Source: Bacillota bacterium (lineage in GTDB: Bacteria > Bacillota > Clostridia > Christensenellales > CAG-138). From it: a stretch of DNA of 8,843 nucleotides. The notes under the pieces are model-generated. The model had not been told where the DNA came from and made no database searches. It saw only the letters and a list, made by a program, of their open reading frames with translations. Of the stretch, positions 5,036 through 8,843 are shown one piece after another; within the stretch, counting starts at the first letter, position 1; each line of letters begins with the position of its first letter. The stretch spans positions 1 through 8,843 of the forward strand of contig JAEWZS010000113.1 of NCBI GenBank assembly GCA_023458355.1. Direction: 5' to 3'. The position numbers were made by a program, and so were the translations under genes.

Positions 5036-6398
5036 GATTACCTCCGGTTTTGCCGTATATTTTTACATCGAGAAATTTCACGTGTAATGTCTTTTCGGTA
5101 TGCTCGTCCACCTTCACGGTTTCAGATATAGCATGCCCCGGAACAAACAGTACCTCTTCTGAGCAGATGAGCGGTAAATTACGCTTATCGCGCGGGATCT
5201 TTTTATCGATGAAATACTGTTTTAACTTTCGTCTGCCGGGAGAGTTGACGGGGTAAAAGCGGTCACCGTCTTTGCGGGTTCGTACGGTTAGAATATCGGG
5301 GTCGAGCTTATTTAAATCCATACAGGCTACGAATCTGTCCTTTATAAAGCCGCTGCCATTCACGATCTCCGATACAAATGTACCAAGAGGTGTCACGGTC
5401 TCGCCGGGAACGTTGAGCTTTAAGGAAAACTCCGGCAGTTCCTCGGTAATGCCGAACTGAATAAGATCGTAACTCGTCCATGCTTCCACAAAAGGAAGAT
5501 GCAGCTTAGCGCCTGTGCGTGCCTTCAAAAATGCAATTACCTTTTCCACATGCACACGCTCGATATCCGCCTCGGCGCCCGCGTCTTTGAGCGCAATACG
5601 TATCGCACGGGTTAGGATGGGGAGCGGGAGCTTGCTCAGCGCGCGCCTGTCGTAGCCGCTGTCGCGCTTGCATTCTTGAAGCGCTTGCTCCGCCTTCGTC
5701 AAAAGGTATTGCTCGTCCCTTAAAAGGAGCTCTGCCATGGAGCAAAGTGTAGGCACGATGGCGGGGTTGATGTGGCTTTCGATGTAAGGAAGGATGTCGA
5801 GTCGTATGCGGTTTCTTGTGCCTTCCGGTTCTAAGTTGGTCTCGTCAATACAATAGGCCAAGCCTTCATGGGAAAGGTAGTCCTCTATTTCGTCGCGGCG
5901 GACGAATAAAAGCGGGCGGATGATACTGCCGCGTTTTGGCTGCATGCCCGTAAGCCCTGATAACCCGCTTCCGCGCGTCATATGCAAAAGCACGCTTTCT
6001 GCCTGGTCATCCATATGGTGGGCGACGGCAATCAAATCGGCATTGAAATGTATGCGAGCACGCTCCAAAAAGGCATAGCGTTCCTCGCGGCCGGCCTGCT
6101 CAAGTGTGAGTTTTTGCTTTTTGGCAATTTCGGGGATGTTTTTGCGCTCAGAGTAGAGCGGTACACCGTAAAACTCACAAAGATCGTGTACAAATTGTTC
6201 GTCATGCTCGGCACTTTGACCGCGTATGCCGTGGTTTAAATGCGCGGCTGCGACTTTAAACTCCATCTGCGGGCTAAGCGAAAGAAGCGCGTACAAAAGC
6301 GCTACGGAATCCGCGCCGCCGCTTACGCCGCATACAACCGTTTGACCGCGTTTGATAAGTCCGTAGGTTTGAATAGCTTCCGCTGCTTTGGTCTGCAT
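5028..6398 (-). CDS. tilS: tRNA(Ile)-lysidine synthase
   Basis: TilS is a 456-residue essential N-type ATP pyrophosphatase that uses ATP to attach lysine to C34 of tRNA-Ile (CAU), switching its decoding from AUG to AUA. The N-terminal PP-loop domain has SGGADS at 26-31, the HLNHGIRG motif at 53-60, and VAHHMDDQAES with TRGSGLSGLTGM further on. A middle helical region follows. The C-terminal TilS domain is recognisable by RTRKDGDRF, KLKQYFIDKKIPRDKR and VPGHAISE. The start at 6398 is chosen because GGAGGG lies eight bases upstream and MQTKAAEAIQ begins the fold; an in-frame ATG at 6467 would add 23 atypical residues. It is first in an operon with hpt and divergent from ychF. It is full length and apparently intact. 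Confidence 0.96.
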   Translation of the reverse strand: MQTKAAEAIQTYGLIKRGQTVVCGVSGGADSVALLYALLSLSPQMEFKVAAAHLNHGIRGQSAEHDEQFVHDLCEFYGVPLYSERKNIPEIAKKQKLTLEQAGREERYAFLERARIHFNADLIAVAHHMDDQAESVLLHMTRGSGLSGLTGMQPKRGSIIRPLLFVRRDEIEDYLSHEGLAYCIDETNLEPEGTRNRIRLDILPYIESHINPAIVPTLCSMAELLLRDEQYLLTKAEQALQECKRDSGYDRRALSKLPLPILTRAIRIALKDAGAEADIERVHVEKVIAFLKARTGAKLHLPFVEAWTSYDLIQFGITEELPEFSLKLNVPGETVTPLGTFVSEIVNGSGFIKDRFVACMDLNKLDPDILTVRTRKDGDRFYPVNSPGRRKLKQYFIDKKIPRDKRNLPLICSEEVLFVPGHAISETVKVDEHTEKTLHVKFLDVKIYGKTGGNHG

Positions 6399-6425
6399 AA
6401 TCAAAACCCTCCGCCGTGTCTTACT

Positions 6426-6448
6426 AAAAAAAGCCGCAATCGCGGTGC
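6426..6448 (-). promoter_or_regulatory. Weak attenuator-like hairpin in the tilS leader
   Basis: In minus-strand RNA the segment AGCACCGCGATTGCGGCT can fold into a short imperfect hairpin followed directly by seven U (6432-6426). It lies between the predicted tilS promoter and the tilS start, about 28 bases before the ATG. The stem is only about six pairs with a bulge, so termination, if any, would be partial. Confidence 0.3.
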
Positions 6449-6494
6449 TGCTGTATGCAAAAAGCAATAAGGTTCATGTCGAAAGGTAGTATCA

Positions 6495-6523
6495 AGTATA
6501 CTCGTATCGCGCCGATTTGACAA
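6495..6523 (-). promoter_or_regulatory. Predicted sigma-A promoter for tilS-hpt
   Basis: Reading the minus strand, TTGTCA (6523-6518; 5 of 6 consensus) and TATACT (6500-6495; 5 of 6) are separated by exactly 17 bases. Transcription would begin near 6488, giving a leader of about 90 bases before tilS. Its -35 box overlaps that of the ychF promoter. Confidence 0.72.
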
Positions 6524-6545
6524 GGGCACGGGGCCAACCTATAAT
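6517..6545 (+). promoter_or_regulatory. Consensus sigma-A promoter for ychF
   Basis: TTGACA (6517-6522) and TATAAT (6540-6545) match the housekeeping consensus at all 12 positions, with an optimal 17-base spacer. Transcription would begin near 6552, leaving a leader of roughly 87 bases. A perfect core promoter suggests strong constitutive expression unless held back by a repressor or by the divergent polymerase. Confidence 0.88.
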
Positions 6546-6638
6546 AAAACAAGGCCAAAAACGTAAGGCAGGAGGTCTGCTCCCATTTCCTTATTATAAC
6601 GGCCGAAACAAGCTATATATTTAGGAGCGTACGCTTTT

Positions 6639-7727
6639 ATGAAATTAGGCGTTGTAGGCTTGCCAAATGTTGGCAAGAGCACCCTTTTTAACGCGATAAC
6701 ACAGGCGGGGGCACAGGCTGCCAACTACCCGTTTTGCACCATAGAGCCCAATGTTGGCATTGTTGCGGTACCGGACGAGCGATTGGATGCGCTTACGAAA
6801 ATGTACGCACCCGAAAAGACCACGCCGACCTCCATCGAGTTTTTGGATATTGCAGGCCTCGTACGCGGAGCGTCCAAAGGCGAGGGGTTAGGCAATAAAT
6901 TCCTTTCACACATCCGCGAGGTGGATGCCGTCGTACATGTGGTACGCTGCTTTGAGGACGATAATATCGTACATGTGGATGGCTCCGTAAACCCTGCCCG
7001 GGATATGGAAACCATCAACTTCGAACTTATTTTTGCGGATCTCGAGACGCTTGAGAAGCGCATCGACCGCGCGCAGAAAAACAGCAAATCGGGCGATAAG
7101 AAATACGCCGTGGAGCTTGATATTTTAAACCGCTTAAAAAAGCATCTCGAAAGCGGCAAGCCTGCGCGCAGCATGGAGCAGACTTTAGAGGAGTGCGAAT
7201 TTGTCAAATCACTCTTTTTACTTACAGATAAACCCGTTATCTACGTTGCAAACATTGCGGAAAACGACATAGGGAAGGATCTTCCTGCCGTACACGCGCT
7301 CTACGAGGCCGCTAAAGCCGAGCATGCGGGTGCACTAACGGTCTGTGCTAAGGTAGAGGAGGAGATGACGAGCCTTACCTTAGAGGAAAAGGCGATGTTC
7401 CTCGAAGCTTTGGGTATTGGCGAGAGCGGTCTTGATAAGCTCGTGAAGGAATGTTATAAGCTACTGGGCCTCATAAGCTTTTTAACAGCCGGCCCCAAGG
7501 AAGTGCGTGCGTGGACGGTGGAAAAAGGCGCAAAGGCGCCGCAGGCCGCCGGCAAAATTCACAGCGATTTTGAGCGGGGCTTCATACGCGCTGAAATCGT
7601 ACATTATACGACACTTATGGAGTTAGGCTCTATGCAAGCCTGCAAAGAAAAAGGCCTAGTCCGCTCGGAAGGCAAGGAATACGTAATGCAGGACGGGGAT
7701 ATTGTATTGTTCCGATTCAACGTGTAG
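6639..7727 (+). CDS. ychF: Redox-linked, ribosome-binding P-loop ATPase YchF (OLA1 family)
   Basis: This 362-residue protein, close to the usual 363, is a universally conserved Obg-like nucleotidase. Motifs in order: P-loop GLPNVGKST (7-15), NYPFCTIEPN (29-38), Walker B-type DIAGLVRGA (70-78) with GEGLGNKFL, and NIAE (205-208), where GTPases have NKxD; this explains the family's preference for ATP. A coiled insertion is around 135-190. A TGS domain fills 279-362 (EVRAWTVEKGAKAPQAAG, DFERGFIRAEI). The protein binds ribosomes and is linked to oxidative-stress and translation-quality responses in studied bacteria. The ribosome site AGGAG (6623-6627) is 11 bases from the ATG, a little far, and the AGCGTACGCT palindrome overlaps it. 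It is transcribed alone from a consensus promoter and followed by a hairpin. Confidence 0.97.
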   Translation: MKLGVVGLPNVGKSTLFNAITQAGAQAANYPFCTIEPNVGIVAVPDERLDALTKMYAPEKTTPTSIEFLDIAGLVRGASKGEGLGNKFLSHIREVDAVVHVVRCFEDDNIVHVDGSVNPARDMETINFELIFADLETLEKRIDRAQKNSKSGDKKYAVELDILNRLKKHLESGKPARSMEQTLEECEFVKSLFLLTDKPVIYVANIAENDIGKDLPAVHALYEAAKAEHAGALTVCAKVEEEMTSLTLEEKAMFLEALGIGESGLDKLVKECYKLLGLISFLTAGPKEVRAWTVEKGAKAPQAAGKIHSDFERGFIRAEIVHYTTLMELGSMQACKEKGLVRSEGKEYVMQDGDIVLFRFNV

Positions 7728-7772
7728 TGCTTCGTTTAAAATAGCGACCCTTTCGTCGTTTCATTAATGTAG

Positions 7773-7794
7773 GGCGGGATGGTCTCATCCCGCC
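7773..7794 (+). terminator. Hairpin after ychF, possible terminator or leader element
   Basis: GGCGGGATG (7773-7781) and CATCCCGCC (7786-7794) make a perfect 9-base GC-rich stem with loop GTCT. The following T-rich stretch (CCTTCTTTT) is interrupted. It lies 45 bases after the ychF stop and only about 26 before the next start, so it could end ychF or sit in the leader of the next gene; partial read-through would couple the two. Confidence 0.6.
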
Positions 7795-7820
7795 GCCGTC
7801 CTTCTTTTAAGGGGGTAAAC

Positions 7821-8702
7821 ATGCGTACCGAAAAGGAAATGTTCGAACTTATCCTTGACGTTGCACGGTGCGACGCGCGCGTGAGGGCGGCGTATCTGAA
7901 TGGCTCGCGCGCCAACCCAAACGCAAAAAAAGATATTTTTCAGGATTATGACGTCGTATACGTCGTTAAAGAAATGGCCTCCTTTCTGCGCGACGGGGAT
8001 TGGATACGCGTGTTCGGCGATATTCTTATCATGCAAGAGCCCGATAAGCTCGACGCGAGTTTGGGTGCTGATATGGATTTTAGCGAGCATTATACCTACC
8101 TCATGCAGTTTACCGACGGAAACCGCATCGATTTAACTATCCAAAGCATGGAACAGATGAAAAAGGAATACGGAACCGACGCCTTAACCGTACCGCTTCT
8201 TGATAAGGACGGCATTTTAAAGCCTATTGCGTCACCGACAGACAGCGAGTTTTGGGTTAAAAAACCCTCCGAGGCAGAATACCGCGCATGCTGTAACGAG
8301 TTTTTCTGGGTTACGCCTTACTGCGCAAAGGGGCTTTGGCGAAATGAGCTGCTGTATGCAAACGAAATGCTGTTCCACTATGCTTTAAAGGAACTCAAAA
8401 AAATGTTCGCATGGTATGCCGGCATCCAAACGGGATTTTGTGTGAGCATGGGCAAGGCGGATAAGCTTTTAAGTGAATATCTGCCGGAGAAAGCATGGAA
8501 TGGTCTGACGCGCGTGTTCTGCGCCGACAGTATAGATAATGCGTGGGATGCTCTTTTGACGGCGTATGCGCTGTTCGCGGAGTACGCAAAAAAGGTCGGG
8601 GAAGCGCTTTCCTATAGCTATGATGCCATCGAGGCCGAAAACAGTCTTACCTACGCTCGGCAAGTTCACAAATTGCCGAGCGATGCAACGAAGATATTTT
8701 AA
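7821..8702 (+). CDS. Aminoglycoside 6-adenylyltransferase family protein (AAD_6, ANT(6)-like)
   Basis: This 293-residue protein is near the length of ANT(6) enzymes, which transfer AMP from ATP to the 6-hydroxyl of streptomycin. The N-terminal nucleotidyltransferase fold shows LNGSRANPN (G28, S29), KDIFQDYDVVY with D42 and D44 as likely metal-binding acids, and RIDLTI with D104 as a third acid. The C-terminal helical half has FFWVTPYCAKGLWRNELLYA, HYALKELKKMFAWYAGI, and a final stretch typical of AAD_6. The start at 7821 is supported by GGGGG eight bases upstream and by the MRTEKEMF family N-terminus. Chromosomal homologues are common in Clostridia and need not give resistance; the substrate is not deducible. 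No mobile-element traces flank it. It probably heads an operon with the Rrf2 gene. Confidence 0.9.
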   Translation: MRTEKEMFELILDVARCDARVRAAYLNGSRANPNAKKDIFQDYDVVYVVKEMASFLRDGDWIRVFGDILIMQEPDKLDASLGADMDFSEHYTYLMQFTDGNRIDLTIQSMEQMKKEYGTDALTVPLLDKDGILKPIASPTDSEFWVKKPSEAEYRACCNEFFWVTPYCAKGLWRNELLYANEMLFHYALKELKKMFAWYAGIQTGFCVSMGKADKLLSEYLPEKAWNGLTRVFCADSIDNAWDALLTAYALFAEYAKKVGEALSYSYDAIEAENSLTYARQVHKLPSDATKIF

Positions 8703-8718
8703 TATTCCGGAGGGAACC

Positions 8719-8843
8719 ATGCTGGCTACCGCGAAGGGGCGCTATGCGCTTCTCATGATGCTCGATATAGCAGCGCAGCCCGAGGGCGAATGCGTATCTC
8801 TGCGCGATATATCGGCACGGCAGGAAATTTCCGTGAAGTACCT
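8719..8843 (+). CDS. Rrf2-family transcriptional regulator (partial, N-terminus only)
   Basis: The first 41 codons are visible before the right edge: MLATAKGRYALLMMLDIAAQ and then VSLRDISARQEISVKYL. The KGRYAL start and the LRDISARQEIS helix pair are diagnostic of the Rrf2 winged-helix group (IscR, CymR, NsrR relatives), which respond to Fe-S status, cysteine supply or nitric oxide. The cluster-binding cysteines, if any, would lie beyond the window, so the sensed signal is unknown. GGAGGG stands six bases before the ATG. Only 16 bases separate it from the adenylyltransferase stop, so the two are likely co-transcribed. In Clostridia, Rrf2 genes often precede a cysteine desulfurase/IscU pair, which could lie just downstream. 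Confidence 0.88.
   Translation, partial: MLATAKGRYALLMMLDIAAQPEGECVSLRDISARQEISVKY

Noticed and set aside
6399..6467. Twenty-three-residue extension of TilS
   Set aside because: It covers the U-tract and ribosome site region; GGAGGG is correctly spaced for the start at 6398.
6626..6635. AGCGTACGCT palindrome between the ychF ribosome site and ATG as a regulatory hairpin
   Set aside because: A ten-base loopless palindrome can form only about three pairs as RNA; it is noted with the gene but too weak to call.
7821..8702. Recently acquired mobile resistance gene
   Set aside because: No transposase, integrase, terminal repeats or clear base-composition shift surround it; it looks like part of the chromosome backbone.

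Overview
The window looks like chromosomal DNA from an anaerobic, low-to-mid GC Gram-positive bacterium of the class Clostridia (Bacillota). The basis is the tilS-hpt gene order typical of Bacillota, strong AGGAGG-type ribosome binding sites, consensus sigma-A promoters, an Rrf2 regulator, an XRE regulator with a DUF5680 tail, and paired single-domain bacteriohemerythrins. Lineage below class level is not decidable from the sequence. No phage genes, transposase, CRISPR array, tRNA or rRNA was seen.

Layout. Positions 1-1792 (minus) hold the first 597 codons of an aconitase-superfamily [4Fe-4S] hydratase that runs off the left edge. A divergent spacer of about 200 bases carries operator-like inverted repeats and a leader hairpin, followed by two tandem bacteriohemerythrin genes (1995-2835, plus). 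These end in a clean hairpin terminator. A 355-base gene-free stretch follows, packed with hairpins and bracketed by near-identical 16-base direct repeats. Next come an XRE-DUF5680 regulator (3191-3868, plus), a bidirectional terminator, and a convergent small ABM-like protein (3916-4263, minus). Then comes the tilS-hpt operon on the minus strand (6398-4478), whose genes overlap by 8 bases. It is divergent from ychF (6639-7727, plus), and the two appear to be driven by back-to-back promoters with overlapping -35 boxes. The right end holds an ANT(6)-like aminoglycoside adenylyltransferase homologue (7821-8702) and the start of an Rrf2 regulator (8719 to the edge), probably co-transcribed.

How the genes relate. 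tilS (tRNA-Ile lysidinylation), hpt (purine salvage) and ychF (ribosome-associated ATPase) are translation and nucleotide housekeeping genes. The hemerythrins (non-heme di-iron, O2 or redox sensitive), the [4Fe-4S] hydratase and the Rrf2 regulator (a family often sensing Fe-S status, redox or cysteine) share an iron/oxygen theme. Nothing in the sequence proves common regulation. No wholly new multi-gene system is evident. The points most worth a second look are the shared -35 promoter pair, the uniform His-to-Gln change at one iron-ligand position in both hemerythrins, the structured hemerythrin leader, the hairpin-rich gap, and the AAD_6/Rrf2 pairing.
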